In this document: piece after piece, positions 1 through 8,196 of the stretch | Position numbering within the stretch: the stretch's first letter is position 1 | Layout: each line of letters starts with the position of its first letter | Source of the DNA: Egerieenecus sp048201975 | Lineage (GTDB): Bacteria > Bacillota > Clostridia > Christensenellales > Aristaeellaceae | Reading direction: 5' to 3' | DNA length: 19,916 nt | NCBI GenBank assembly: GCA_048201975.1 | Contig: DBFBGQ010000007.1 | Coordinates: 1-19,916, forward strand | Notes under the pieces: model-generated | What the model was told of the DNA's origin: nothing | Seen by the model: only the letters and a program-made list of their open reading frames with translations | Databases searched by the model: none | Made by a program: the position numbers and the translations under genes

Positions 1-3000
1 GGCGTTGCCTGCCCGGTGGTTTCCTCCAGGTATTTCAGCAGCTTGATTGCTTCAATATTGGCCTGGAACTTGGCCTTGGGGCCGCCTTCGCCCAGATGAT
101 CGTCTATGATGTGGAAATTCTCGGCGTTGCGGCGCAGGTTCTCCTTGTATTCTCCAAAGGCAGCTTCCTCGGCAGCCCTGGCATTGGAGAAGGTCTGCCA
201 CTCGCCATTGACCCGAACGGATGCAGAGTGTTCGTCCAGCACTTCATCCTGGACCTTTTCCGTCTCGGCGGCAGGTGCTGGCAGCTCCGGCTCATTGGTC
301 CGCAGAGTCTGAACCACCACATCATAGGGCAGATGGTTCTTGTCACCCGGATAGACAGCCACGGTCTCAGCGTGGAAAGGCGGGGTTTCAGCAGGCGGTT
401 CCGGGCGCTCCTGTCCAAAACCGTCCAGCTGACGGGCGTACAGCCCGCGCAGCAGAGGCGCAACCTCGTCCCAGCGAAAGAACAGCATGGCCAGCCGCTT
501 TTCGTCTGCGTCCAGCACTTCCAGCTCAATGCCTTCAGGAGTAGTGCGGTAGTCAGCGGTGTCGCCGGTCTCCAGCTCCATCGTTTCCACAATGTTGGAA
601 TAGGCACGGCTCAACCATAGGGCTACCTCCCGGTTGCTCTTACCGCTGTGCAGCAGCTTGGATACCTCCGCCTTATCCGCCTCACCGATCAGGCCATGCG
701 ACAGCACATCCCGCAGGTCCTGGTTCACCGTATCCAGGTTTGCAGGCAGGAACTCGGTATAGAAGTCGTTGCGGTTATCTTCCCGCAGAAGCTGCACAAA
801 CCGTTCCCGACTCTCGGCCCGGTAGATGGGGTAGCTCATGCCGGTGGGCAGCAGCTGCACCGTGTCATCCCGCAGCCCCGTGATCTGGTGAGCGAGGTCA
901 TCCAGATAGACAATATCCCCTACATGGTAGGGAGGCACCGCCGGATCGTAAGAAGTCCGCTTCCGGAGTGTGCCACGGACCGCAGCGTAGTCCTCGTTGG
1001 TGAGGACGCTATTCTGGGGTTCTGGATGGAGAATGTGCTGTACTTGTTCACGCAGACCGGGAGTATCCCGCAGCTCCGCTCCATCAATCCACAAGTAAGC
1101 CTGTTCCCAATTTTCAAAAGTAATGGGATAACCATATTCCCCAGCCGTAAAGACCAGGTTTTCTTTTAAGCCAGGTTTCGCAGCCTGCGGATTGAAAATA
1201 AAGCCAGCAGTTTCCATAGCTCGGACGGTAAGCTGTTCCTGTTCGGAGAGCGTGTCAATTACCGTCTGTTTTTGGGCGGCCTGTTCAGCTTCCCATGCTT
1301 CCACCTCTGCATCAAGGTCATGGGGGTGAGCTAACTCATTGATCTGTTCATGGGCTTTTTCATCCGGGTAATCCCCATAGATACGCAGATATTGTCTGGC
1401 TTCCAGATCATAGACCGCCGCGCCGTCATAGGCAAAGCCGTCCGGCTCCATTGTGCCGTCCACATAGCTTTTCGCCGCTTTTTCCGCTTCTTCCAGCGTC
1501 GGGTATTCTTTCTTTTCATCAAAGCCGTTTTCAAAATGGTGATAGACCACCACTTGATAGGGGCGCTTCTCTTGGCTTTGCGGTTCAGACTGCCGATCCT
1601 GCTCGGTCAGAAAGCGGTCCTCCTTGATGAGCCGGGCAATCAGGCGCTGTACCTTCGGCCAGGGCAGTTCAATTCCTTCAGGACTTCCAGCTCGAATCAC
1701 AAACAGACTCTTGCTGTCTCTGCCGCTATATTCATGGGCCAGCCACGCAGCGGTGTCTTTTTCCCGCGCATGAGCCTCCATGTAACGGATAACGGCCTGT
1801 TTGCTTTGAATATCACCGTTCCATGTCCTGATAGCATCATCAATGTCATCCTGCGAGAGCGGACGCAGCAGCTCATGGAGCTTGGGATAGGTCTCGCCGA
1901 TAATCTCGCGCTGCAGGTGCTGACGGAACTCCGGCATATCGGAATAGGCGCGGAGCAACCCCATATTACCGGCCCCCAGGACAGCACGGTGGATAGCGGC
2001 ATGGCCCTCGATCACAGCGTTCTCGTAGTCGCTGTGGCCGCAGGCATTGCGATATGCGGTGTCTTGGGTGACGGCCTCCAGCACAATGGACTTGTATTGC
2101 TCATGCAGTTCCCGGACCGTAGCGGCTTGCATGGCTTCTTCGTCCCGGAGTACCCGGAATCCGTCCTCGCCGTACTCCGCTTCACGGGCGTTGATGTCCT
2201 GTTCAGCCTCATGGCCGGTAGAAAGAACCGAATACTCCCGACGCTGGGCACTGCCCTCCGACGCGGTGGAAACCGTCACATCATGCCTGGCCCGGAGCTG
2301 TTCCAGGTACTGATCCAGCCGGTTTGCCGGAAACCCGCACATCTCCACGCGCCCACCCCCAGGGATGGCGCGGGAGACCAGCTGCAATCCCAGCTCCGGC
2401 GCGGCTTCTCTGGCATCCTCGCCATACAGCTCAAAGAAGTCGCCCATCTGATACAGGACCAGATCATCCGGGTGGCGTTCCTTGACGCCGTTGTATTCCC
2501 ATACAGCGGGGTCCGGCTGCGGAGCTTGTGGGGTGTCTTCTCCGGCCTGGACCTTTTCCGCCTGGATTCGGTCATACTCCGCCTGCTCCTGCTCAGTCAG
2601 ATAAAGGCCCTGCCGGATCAGTCCGGCGATTCGTCCGGCGACTTTCTGCCAGGTAAGATGCACCTCAGGGCAATCCCTTTTTTGATACCGTATCCCCTTT
2701 CCGCTATGCGATTCGTCGCTTCCATCCGCATTGGACAGCGCGTGCGAACGTCCGCCCGTACCGTACTCCTGCTTGAGAAAATCCACTCGTTCCCTGTCGG
2801 AGTAGGGCTGCTGGAAAAAGGCAAAGATGCGTCCCTTGCTGCCGGACATGAGGCCGCCTTCCGCCAGATTTGCGTCGATTTCATCTTCGGTGATGAACTG
2901 CCGGACAGGCGGAATTTCCGCCATTTCAGATGAAAAGGCCCTGCGAGGAAGGTCAAGGTCTTCAAGGGCTTCCAGTATTTCATCCAGCCGGTGAAAGTGA

Positions 3001-4742
3001 AACCGAAGCAGATCGCCGCTTTGCTGCTGATCCGACAGGAACTGCCGGTACTCGCTTTTAAGCTGCGTGCGAAACGCAGGGTCCGTCAGCTTTTCAGCAA
3101 GCCATTCTGTATCCTCTGAAAAATGGCGTCCTCCGTCTTTGGCGAGGCTGGGTAGATACCCGGCGTCTATGGCTTTCTCGCTGAAATCCTGCCGCAGGAA
3201 CCACAGCTTTTCGGCAAGCCGAAAACATTCGTATCCTTCGGCCCCGGCCAGCTCCACATTGGCGGCGAACCGTCCCTCCTCCAGAAGCTGTCCGATACGG
3301 CCTGCGGCTTCCTGCCATGAAACGAGCCTCGCGGAAGGAGCATGCCGGGCGAAGCGGCCGCGTGAGATACGAATGCCGGTCTCGTCGTACCATGCGGCAA
3401 AGGTTCCTGCATCGGTGACGATTCCGTTTCCGCCATGCAGGAGGCTTCTCAGGAAATCCCCGGTTACAGGCTTCTGCTTCTCAAAGGCAGCGACGATCCG
3501 TTCCCGGTGATGGGCCGTGTTCCCGCCCACCCGGAGTACCTCGTCCACCACTTCCTGGGTAATGGAAAGAGCGGAGGGCATATCGCTCTCCGCTCTTTCC
3601 GTACCGGGCTGGGCCGCAAGCCCCTCCAGAAAACTTAGCTGTACACCAGCTCCCTGAGGATGATTTCCTCGGCCTGCGCCTTGCAGGCGTTCATCAGGCC
3701 GACCCATCGCATCGGGTCGCTGGCTTTCAATGCCTCCGTCGCGCCCGCGTCCTTCATCAGCTCCGGCATCAGCAGTTCCAGACGGCTCTGTGCCGCCGCG
3801 TCGGTCTCCAGCAGGTGCTCCTGCAATGTCCCGCTTAGCAGCAGGCTGTTCCACAGCATCGTCCGATGCGTTTGCAGGTACGTCCTGCGCATCCGTCCGT
3901 ACCTGCCCAGGGGCCGGTTCTCGGTTTCGCTGAGCTTCAGGTCGGGAATCAGGGTCTCTCCGTTCTGCCTGTAGGCGATCATGTTCGACGCTCCTTTCAT
4001 GGTTTCGGATGCTGATTTCAATGGTCCGCAGGACCTCCCCGCTCATCTCGCTGACCGCCGTGCCCAGCGCGGCGGCTGCCTCCGGGGTGTTCCATTCCGT
4101 CACGGGGATGAAGTCCTCGCGGATGAAGCGTCCCTCGTTTGCCAGTCCGCACCGGGAACGCAGCGCGTATTCCAGGCTGACGGATGCGGCTCTGCGGAAG
4201 GAAGCTCCTATCGCACCTTCATCGTACCCCTCCAGAAACGAACCGTCAACGATGTCGAAGATCTCCTGCTTGCGGTCCACCCAGCAAGCGCCCGCAAGCT
4301 GTGAAGAGATGGCGCGCAGCTGCCGCTCCAACCCCTCGCGGGCGGGCACGTCGTAGCCGTTTTCCAGCGAAAGCGAAACCGCCTGCGCGTTTTCCTCCGA
4401 AAGTTTCCAGAGGTTCAGGCTGCGCGACTGCGAAAGCTCGCCGGTGTCCGCCACGTCAAAGACGTAGCGCAGCCGGGGCGCGTCCCCGGAGGTATCCAGC
4501 AGCGCAATGCCCTTCGCGCCCCTGCGCACATAGCGGCGCATGGTATTTTTCCAGACCTCGTAACCCGCGCAGGCCGTGGCCTGCGGACGCTGGGCAAAGA
4601 TGAGAAGCTGTTCGTGATAGGGGTATTTGTACAGGCGGGCGGCGGTTTGAAGATACGCCATCCACGCCGTGTGACTGCCGGTAATGCGCCGGGCCGTATC
4701 CTGCGCAAGCTGCACAAGGCTGTCCGTCCTGCTGTCGGGCAT
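1..4742 (-). CDS. Giant ICE helicase/methylase polyprotein, N-terminal part (runs off left edge)
   Basis: One frame stays open for 1580 codons from ATG 4742 to the left edge. I translated it by hand and checked the TnpV overlap codon by codon for stops. The start follows GGAAGGTG, 4 nt after the TTRAP stop. Rough layout: residues 10-100, ArdC/LtrC-like N-terminal domain (YKYPYHEQLLIFAQRP, RRGAKGIALL); 254-370, Arg/Gly/Asp/Pro linker read through the tnpV gene; 394-490 and 617-717, two copies of a module with a GGxSHA / KGI / VAGRI pattern; 745-830, MutS domain I-like segment (LYQMGDFFELYGEDA); 1061-1134, a domain with VVVYHHFENGFDE; from 1542, FHIIDDHLGEGGPKAKF, which in this family leads into the adenine methylase. 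By family knowledge, methylase and SNF2 helicase domains follow outside the window. The role is probably DNA protection or processing during transfer; this is inference. Confidence 0.9.
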   Translation of the reverse strand, partial: MPDSRTDSLVQLAQDTARRITGSHTAWMAYLQTAARLYKYPYHEQLLIFAQRPQATACAGYEVWKNTMRRYVRRGAKGIALLDTSGDAPRLRYVFDVADTGELSQSRSLNLWKLSEENAQAVSLSLENGYDVPAREGLERQLRAISSQLAGACWVDRKQEIFDIVDGSFLEGYDEGAIGASFRRAASVSLEYALRSRCGLANEGRFIREDFIPVTEWNTPEAAAALGTAVSEMSGEVLRTIEISIRNHERSVEHDRLQAERRDPDSRPEAQRNREPAPGQVRTDAQDVPANASDDAVEQPAAKRDIAGAPAGDRRGGTEPSGTADAGADEGRGRDGGIESQRPDAMGRPDERLQGAGRGNHPQGAGVQLSFLEGLAAQPGTERAESDMPSALSITQEVVDEVLRVGGNTAHHRERIVAAFEKQKPVTGDFLRSLLHGGNGIVTDAGTFAAWYDETGIRISRGRFARHAPSARLVSWQEAAGRIGQLLEEGRFAANVELAGAEGYECFRLAEKLWFLRQDFSEKAIDAGYLPSLAKDGGRHFSEDTEWLAEKLTDPAFRTQLKSEYRQFLSDQQQSGDLLRFHFHRLDEILEALEDLDLPRRAFSSEMAEIPPVRQFITEDEIDANLAEGGLMSGSKGRIFAFFQQPYSDRERVDFLKQEYGTGGRSHALSNADGSDESHSGKGIRYQKRDCPEVHLTWQKVAGRIAGLIRQGLYLTEQEQAEYDRIQAEKVQAGEDTPQAPQPDPAVWEYNGVKERHPDDLVLYQMGDFFELYGEDAREAAPELGLQLVSRAIPGGGRVEMCGFPANRLDQYLEQLRARHDVTVSTASEGSAQRREYSVLSTGHEAEQDINAREAEYGEDGFRVLRDEEAMQAATVRELHEQYKSIVLEAVTQDTAYRNACGHSDYENAVIEGHAAIHRAVLGAGNMGLLRAYSDMPEFRQHLQREIIGETYPKLHELLRPLSQDDIDDAIRTWNGDIQSKQAVIRYMEAHAREKDTAAWLAHEYSGRDSKSLFVIRAGSPEGIELPWPKVQRLIARLIKEDRFLTEQDRQSEPQSQEKRPYQVVVYHHFENGFDEKKEYPTLEEAEKAAKSYVDGTMEPDGFAYDGAAVYDLEARQYLRIYGDYPDEKAHEQINELAHPHDLDAEVEAWEAEQAAQKQTVIDTLSEQEQLTVRAMETAGFIFNPQAAKPGLKENLVFTAGEYGYPITFENWEQAYLWIDGAELRDTPGLREQVQHILHPEPQNSVLTNEDYAAVRGTLRKRTSYDPAVPPYHVGDIVYLDDLAHQITGLRDDTVQLLPTGMSYPIYRAESRERFVQLLREDNRNDFYTEFLPANLDTVNQDLRDVLSHGLIGEADKAEVSKLLHSGKSNREVALWLSRAYSNIVETMELETGDTADYRTTPEGIELEVLDADEKRLAMLFFRWDEVAPLLRGLYARQLDGFGQERPEPPAETPPFHAETVAVYPGDKNHLPYDVVVQTLRTNEPELPAPAAETEKVQDEVLDEHSASVRVNGEWQTFSNARAAEEAAFGEYKENLRRNAENFHIIDDHLGEGGPKAKFQANIEAIKLLKYLEETTGQAT
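3635..3982 (-). CDS. tnpV: TnpV family transposon protein, embedded in the giant ORF in the +1 frame
   Basis: A 115-aa protein starting MIAYRQNGETLIPDLKL and ending DPMRWVGLMN...EEIILRELVYS. The GRYGRMRRTYLQTHR segment and this C-terminus match TnpV, a family named after a Tn4451 ORF of unknown biochemical role. The chosen ATG has AAAGGAG 8 nt upstream; the frame also has ATGs at 4021 and 4000 without such a site. The whole gene lies inside the giant helicase ORF, one base out of frame. My hand count gives about 100 of 115 codons ending in G or C here, against 48 of 115 in the overlapping giant frame, so the host codon bias sits in the TnpV frame. It could be an expressed overlapping gene or the relic of one. 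Confidence 0.75.
   Translation of the reverse strand: MIAYRQNGETLIPDLKLSETENRPLGRYGRMRRTYLQTHRTMLWNSLLLSGTLQEHLLETDAAAQSRLELLMPELMKDAGATEALKASDPMRWVGLMNACKAQAEEIILRELVYS
3991..3997 (-). promoter_or_regulatory. Ribosome binding site for embedded tnpV
   Basis: AAAGGAG on the minus strand lies 8 nt before the ATG at 3982, inside the coding sequence of the giant ORF. It decides the tnpV start and is the main sign that tnpV is translated independently. Confidence 0.6.
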
Positions 4743-4746
4743 GCGT

Positions 4747-4968
4747 TCACCTTCCTTTCAGGCAGAGGCCGGACGGATCGAGGTCGAGCCGGTCAAAGTC
4801 CTCGTCGGTCATGGCCTGGAGCTTGCGGATGACGCCCACCGTCGTGCGGCGCAGCCCGGTTTCCTCCCCGGACAGATACCCAAGCATGTTGCCCAGCTCC
4901 TCCATCAGTCCCAGGCGGGTGCCGGGGTTGTAGAGGATCATGAGATTCATTTCCGTCGTATTGAACAT
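4747..4968 (-). CDS. TTRAP, transposon-transfer assisting protein
   Basis: A 73-aa protein. MNLMILYNPGTRLGLMEEL, followed by a mid-protein LGYL and the C-terminal VIRKLQAMTDEDFDRLDL, matches the small TTRAP family found beside TopB and the helicase in Tn1549-type elements. The biochemical role is unknown; the family name implies help in transfer. There is no signal peptide or membrane segment, so it is probably cytoplasmic. The start has AGGAG just upstream, overlapping the stop of the YodL/DUF4316 gene, and the giant ORF begins 4 nt after its own stop. The three genes are therefore translationally linked. Family recognition is from memory of the pattern, not a search. Confidence 0.75.
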   Translation of the reverse strand: MFNTTEMNLMILYNPGTRLGLMEELGNMLGYLSGEETGLRRTTVGVIRKLQAMTDEDFDRLDLDPSGLCLKGR

Positions 4969-4969
4969 G

Positions 4970-6019
4970 TCATCGCTCCTGTTCTGCTTTTGCCGGTTTG
5001 CGTTCTGTCTGCGCGGGGCGCGGCTCCCTGAGCCGCTTCAGCAACGGCGGCCGGCGCTGAAGTGCCTGCTGCTTTTGAAATTCCGAAAGGGAGATCGCTT
5101 TTCCATCCAGATGATCGATTGCATCTCTGTCCAGTGTGATGCGCCCGTCGGGCGAAAGAGTCAGAGGTTCATTAAAAAGAAGCGTGCCGCAGAAATTGAC
5201 GCGCGCCTGATTTTCCAGCGTGACAGGCACGCCCCACTCCTCCCCATACCGCAGGTCATACGCATAAATTTCCTGGGGCAGCAGGCTCCTGTCCACGCGC
5301 CAGTCCGCCAGCAGCGCGGGCTTTCCCCGAAAGGAGACCAGCGCAAAGGGCTGCTCCGCCAGCTCCGCCGCACGGCTTGCCTCCTCCATGACCCTGTCAG
5401 GGGCAGGCAGGAAGGCCGGAAGCTCCGCAAAGCCGAAGCTGTCCACATAATGAAAGCTGACGCCGCTCTTTCCCTTAAGGCCGACCACATCACTGACGGA
5501 CAGGCTATGGCCGGTGAAATCGCGTGGAGGGTCGAGGTTGAACCGCTCGTACAGCGATTCGAGCAACGCTTCCCGCGACAGATCGGGGCGTGACGGCAGG
5601 GCGCCGGTGTAGACGAGATCGTAGTTGACACGGTCCACCGCCAGCCCCGCCGCCCGCAGATGCTCAAACGGTTCAAAGCGCAGATTATGGGTCGCCTCCT
5701 CGCGTGTGAGCTGGTAGATGGCATATGCGCCGAAGGAAGCCCGGAGAAAACGGCGCTCCTGGAACGCCTGCTTGTCCGTCTGCCTGGGCAGGGGCTCCTC
5801 CGGCGCGCAGGCGATGCCGCCCCGCTCCATATGCCCGGCAAACTCGCAGATGTGGTACACCCGCCCGGCCACCTCCGTGTTGTACTCGTCCACATACCGG
5901 CACCGGCTTACCTTGCTTTTGCCATCCGGGAAGATCATCCGGAGGTTCCCTCCGTCGGGAAGGGTAAACAGCGTCCGGTAATTGGTGTCAATAAAGCGAA
6001 TGGTCTTTTCCTGGCTCAC
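4970..6019 (-). CDS. YodL / DUF4316 domain protein of the ICE
   Basis: A 349-aa protein. Residues 1-75 (RFIDTNYRTL, DEYNTEVAGRVYHICEFAGHME) resemble an LPD28-type large-polyvalent-protein domain. Residues 97-200 form the YodL-like region (AYAIYQLTREEA, LRFEPFEHLRAAG), which runs into DFTGHSLSVSDVV and FHYVDSFGF, the hallmark of these mobile-element proteins. The C-terminal part (DGRITLDRDAIDHLDG) is followed by a basic tail. No catalytic motif, signal peptide or membrane segment is seen, so it is probably a soluble accessory protein of unknown function. The start is GTG, which overlaps the topB stop by 4 nt (GTGA), behind GGAGGAAACAAAA. That overlap supports translational coupling to topB. 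Confidence 0.8.
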   Translation of the reverse strand: MSQEKTIRFIDTNYRTLFTLPDGGNLRMIFPDGKSKVSRCRYVDEYNTEVAGRVYHICEFAGHMERGGIACAPEEPLPRQTDKQAFQERRFLRASFGAYAIYQLTREEATHNLRFEPFEHLRAAGLAVDRVNYDLVYTGALPSRPDLSREALLESLYERFNLDPPRDFTGHSLSVSDVVGLKGKSGVSFHYVDSFGFAELPAFLPAPDRVMEEASRAAELAEQPFALVSFRGKPALLADWRVDRSLLPQEIYAYDLRYGEEWGVPVTLENQARVNFCGTLLFNEPLTLSPDGRITLDRDAIDHLDGKAISLSEFQKQQALQRRPPLLKRLREPRPAQTERKPAKAEQER

Positions 6020-8106
6020 TTTTGTTTCCTCCCTTCCGCAAATTCCAGACGATACTTTACAAACGGCGTCCCCGTGTCCTCAAGCACGACGTCCGCCTCA
6101 TAGGTGCGCCCCGTTCCGGGGGAAAACAGCCCTTTCAGGCTCACCCGCCCCTCCTTGAGCAGCGCGGCCGCGACGGAGGCTGTCAGCTCCTTGCGCATGG
6201 CGGCGAAAAAGCGGTCCTTCTTCCACAGCGCGAAGCCACAGCCACGCGCGGTGCAGACGAAACCCTTTGCGTTTTCCACGACCGAAGCGCCGCAGCGCGG
6301 GCATACGCCCACGGCCCGGCGGTTGTCGGCAAACAACATGTGCACGTCCCGAACGGGATGCTCGGAGGAGGCGAGCTCCCGCACCATGTCCGTGATGTCT
6401 GTGAGAAACGCCTCCCCGCCCAGCGCGCCCTGCTCCACCTCCCGCAGCTTCTGTTCCCACGCGGCGGTCAGGGCCGGGGACTGAATCGCCTCCGGCAGCA
6501 CGGTAATCAGGGAAATCCCCTTGTCCGTCGGGACGAGGCAGATGCGTCTGCGGACCGCCCTTCGCTCCGCAAGCCCGGACTTAAGCAGTTTTTCAATGAT
6601 GGCGGCGCGGGTGGCCGGGGTGCCCAGGCCGCGGCGTTCCGCATCCTTTGGGGGCTTCTCATTGCCCGCGTTTTCCATGGCCGACAAAAGGGTATCTTCC
6701 GAATACCGTTCGGGCGGCGTGGTCTTCCCTTCCCTGACGGAAGCCGTCACGGGAAGGAAGGTCATGCGCTCGTTCAGGGGCGGCAGGCCGTCCGCCTCCT
6801 CCTCGCGCTCCCGGCTTTTGAGCGTGGCGCGGAAAGCGGCGTCCAGCGCCTTCCATCCCGGATGCACCGTCCTTCTTCCCCTGGCGGTAAAGGAGACCCC
6901 CTCGCATTCCAGCCGGGCGGTTGTCTCCAGCATCACGCACGCCTCCCCGGCGGCACAGAGCAGGCGCGCCGCCACCAGCGTCAGCACGCTCCTTTCGCCG
7001 GCGGGCAGGGCGTCCAGCGGGTAGTCCCGGAGAGCCGCCGTGGGAAGCAGGGCATGGTGGTCGCTGACCTTTCCGGCAAGCTGCCGGGGATGGCAGGGCA
7101 GGGAAAGCCCCGCGGCAAATGGAAGCGCTGCCGCCGCATAAGCAGCCAACTCACGCGCTTTCTCCGTCATGCCCTGCGGCAGATACCGGCTGTCCGTTCG
7201 CGGGTAGGCCAGCAGTTGCTTTTCATACAGGGATTGCGCGTAGTCCAGCGTCTGCTGCGCGGTGTAGCCGAGCAGACGGTTGGCGTCGCGCTGGAGCGCG
7301 GTCAGGTCGTAGAGCCTGGGCGGCTGTTCCCTGCGTTCGCTGGTTTCCACCGATACGACCCTTGCTTCCTTGCCGCCGCACAGGGCGGCGATGCGCTCCG
7401 CCTCCGCGCGATCCTCCGTGCGCTCGCTTTCGGCCGGGAAGGAGCCGCAGTCCAGCCGCACATGATAATAGGCGGATGGCTGAAACGCGGCGATATCCGC
7501 CTCGCGCTCCACCAGCATGGCCAGCGTGGGGGTCATCACGCGCCCGACGTTGAGCGTCCGTCCATAGAGCAGGGAAAAGTGGCGGGTGGCGTTGATGCCC
7601 ACCAGCCAGTCCGCTTGCGCCCGGCACAGGGCGGCCTGCCCCAGTGCATCATAGTGCGCGGCCGGCTTCATCTGCCGCAGCCCCTCGCGGATGGCGTCTT
7701 CCTCCATGGATGAGGTCCAGAGCCGCAGGACGGGCTTATCGCAGCCCGCCAGGTCATAGACGAGGCGGAAGATGAGCTCGCCCTCGCGCCCCGCGTCGCA
7801 GGCGTTGACGACCTCGGAAACGTCGGCGCGGCGCATGAGGCGTTTGAGCGTTTCAAACTGCCGGGCGCTCTTTTCAATGACCTCGTACTTCCAGGGCCCT
7901 GGGACGATGGGCAGGTCCTCCTGCCGCCATCTGGCGTAGCGCGCATCGTAACCCTCCGGCGCGGCCAGTTCCACCAGATGCCCGGCGCACCAGCTCACCA
8001 GGACGTCCGCCCCCTCCAGATAGCCGGGCTTCTTCTCCCGGATGCTCAGCACCGCGGCAATGGCCTGGGCAACGCTGGGTTTTTCCGCAATAATCAACCG
8101 TTTCAT
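6016..8106 (-). CDS. topB: DNA topoisomerase III (type IA)
   Basis: A 696-aa protein, the usual length for ICE-borne TopB. It changes DNA topology by nicking and passing single strands, and in ICEs it is thought to help transfer or replication. Visible motifs: N-terminal Toprim (MKRLIIAEKPSVAQAIA, then DAGREGELI at 104-112), the VGRVMTPTL segment near 188-195, and the active-site tyrosine in LLAYPRTDSRYLP (Tyr301). RGLGTPATRAAIIEKL lies further on. A C-terminal zinc-finger-like piece, CPRCG...CTARGCGFALWKK, follows. The start ATG has AAGGAGG. A rho-independent terminator lies just upstream and no promoter is visible between them, so transcription probably depends on read-through or on a promoter I could not see. 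Confidence 0.97.
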   Translation of the reverse strand: MKRLIIAEKPSVAQAIAAVLSIREKKPGYLEGADVLVSWCAGHLVELAAPEGYDARYARWRQEDLPIVPGPWKYEVIEKSARQFETLKRLMRRADVSEVVNACDAGREGELIFRLVYDLAGCDKPVLRLWTSSMEEDAIREGLRQMKPAAHYDALGQAALCRAQADWLVGINATRHFSLLYGRTLNVGRVMTPTLAMLVEREADIAAFQPSAYYHVRLDCGSFPAESERTEDRAEAERIAALCGGKEARVVSVETSERREQPPRLYDLTALQRDANRLLGYTAQQTLDYAQSLYEKQLLAYPRTDSRYLPQGMTEKARELAAYAAAALPFAAGLSLPCHPRQLAGKVSDHHALLPTAALRDYPLDALPAGERSVLTLVAARLLCAAGEACVMLETTARLECEGVSFTARGRRTVHPGWKALDAAFRATLKSREREEEADGLPPLNERMTFLPVTASVREGKTTPPERYSEDTLLSAMENAGNEKPPKDAERRGLGTPATRAAIIEKLLKSGLAERRAVRRRICLVPTDKGISLITVLPEAIQSPALTAAWEQKLREVEQGALGGEAFLTDITDMVRELASSEHPVRDVHMLFADNRRAVGVCPRCGASVVENAKGFVCTARGCGFALWKKDRFFAAMRKELTASVAAALLKEGRVSLKGLFSPGTGRTYEADVVLEDTGTPFVKYRLEFAEGRKQK

Positions 8107-8130
8107 GAGTTTCCTCCTTCATCTGCATAA

Positions 8131-8155
8131 GAAAAAGCAGCCCTTGGAGGACTGC
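8131..8155 (-). terminator. Rho-independent terminator after the Bro-N/DinD gene
   Basis: On the minus strand GCAGTCC and GGGCTGC form a 7-bp stem with one G-T pair around the loop TCCAA, followed at once by TTTTTCTT. It lies about 40 nt after the Bro-N gene stop and about 25 nt before the topB start, so it closes the Bro-N unit. Confidence 0.8.
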
Positions 8156-8196
8156 TTCAGACTGTCAAAAAAACCTTTCGGGCGGCAGCCGGTCCG

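Noticed and set aside
1350..2933. Long open frame on the plus strand (527 codons)
   Set aside because: It is antisense to the giant ORF, whose translation shows known ICE domains. The plus-strand product has no recognisable motif.
3635..4021. Longer TnpV form starting at 4021
   Set aside because: No ribosome site precedes that ATG; AAAGGAG precedes the ATG at 3982, where TnpV-like sequence begins.
4415..4750. 111-aa minus-strand frame overlapping the start of the giant ORF
   Set aside because: It is the wrong frame of the ArdC-like N-terminal region; the frame from 4742 gives the recognisable YKYPYHEQLLIFAQRP sequence.
6022..7713. 563-codon plus-strand frame opposite topB
   Set aside because: GC-rich shadow of topB, which has all type IA topoisomerase motifs. 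The plus-strand product is Arg/Gly/His-rich without domains.
8163..8168. TTGACA on the minus strand as a -35 box for topB
   Set aside because: The sequence 16-18 bp downstream (AAGGGC region) has no -10 resemblance and falls in the terminator hairpin.
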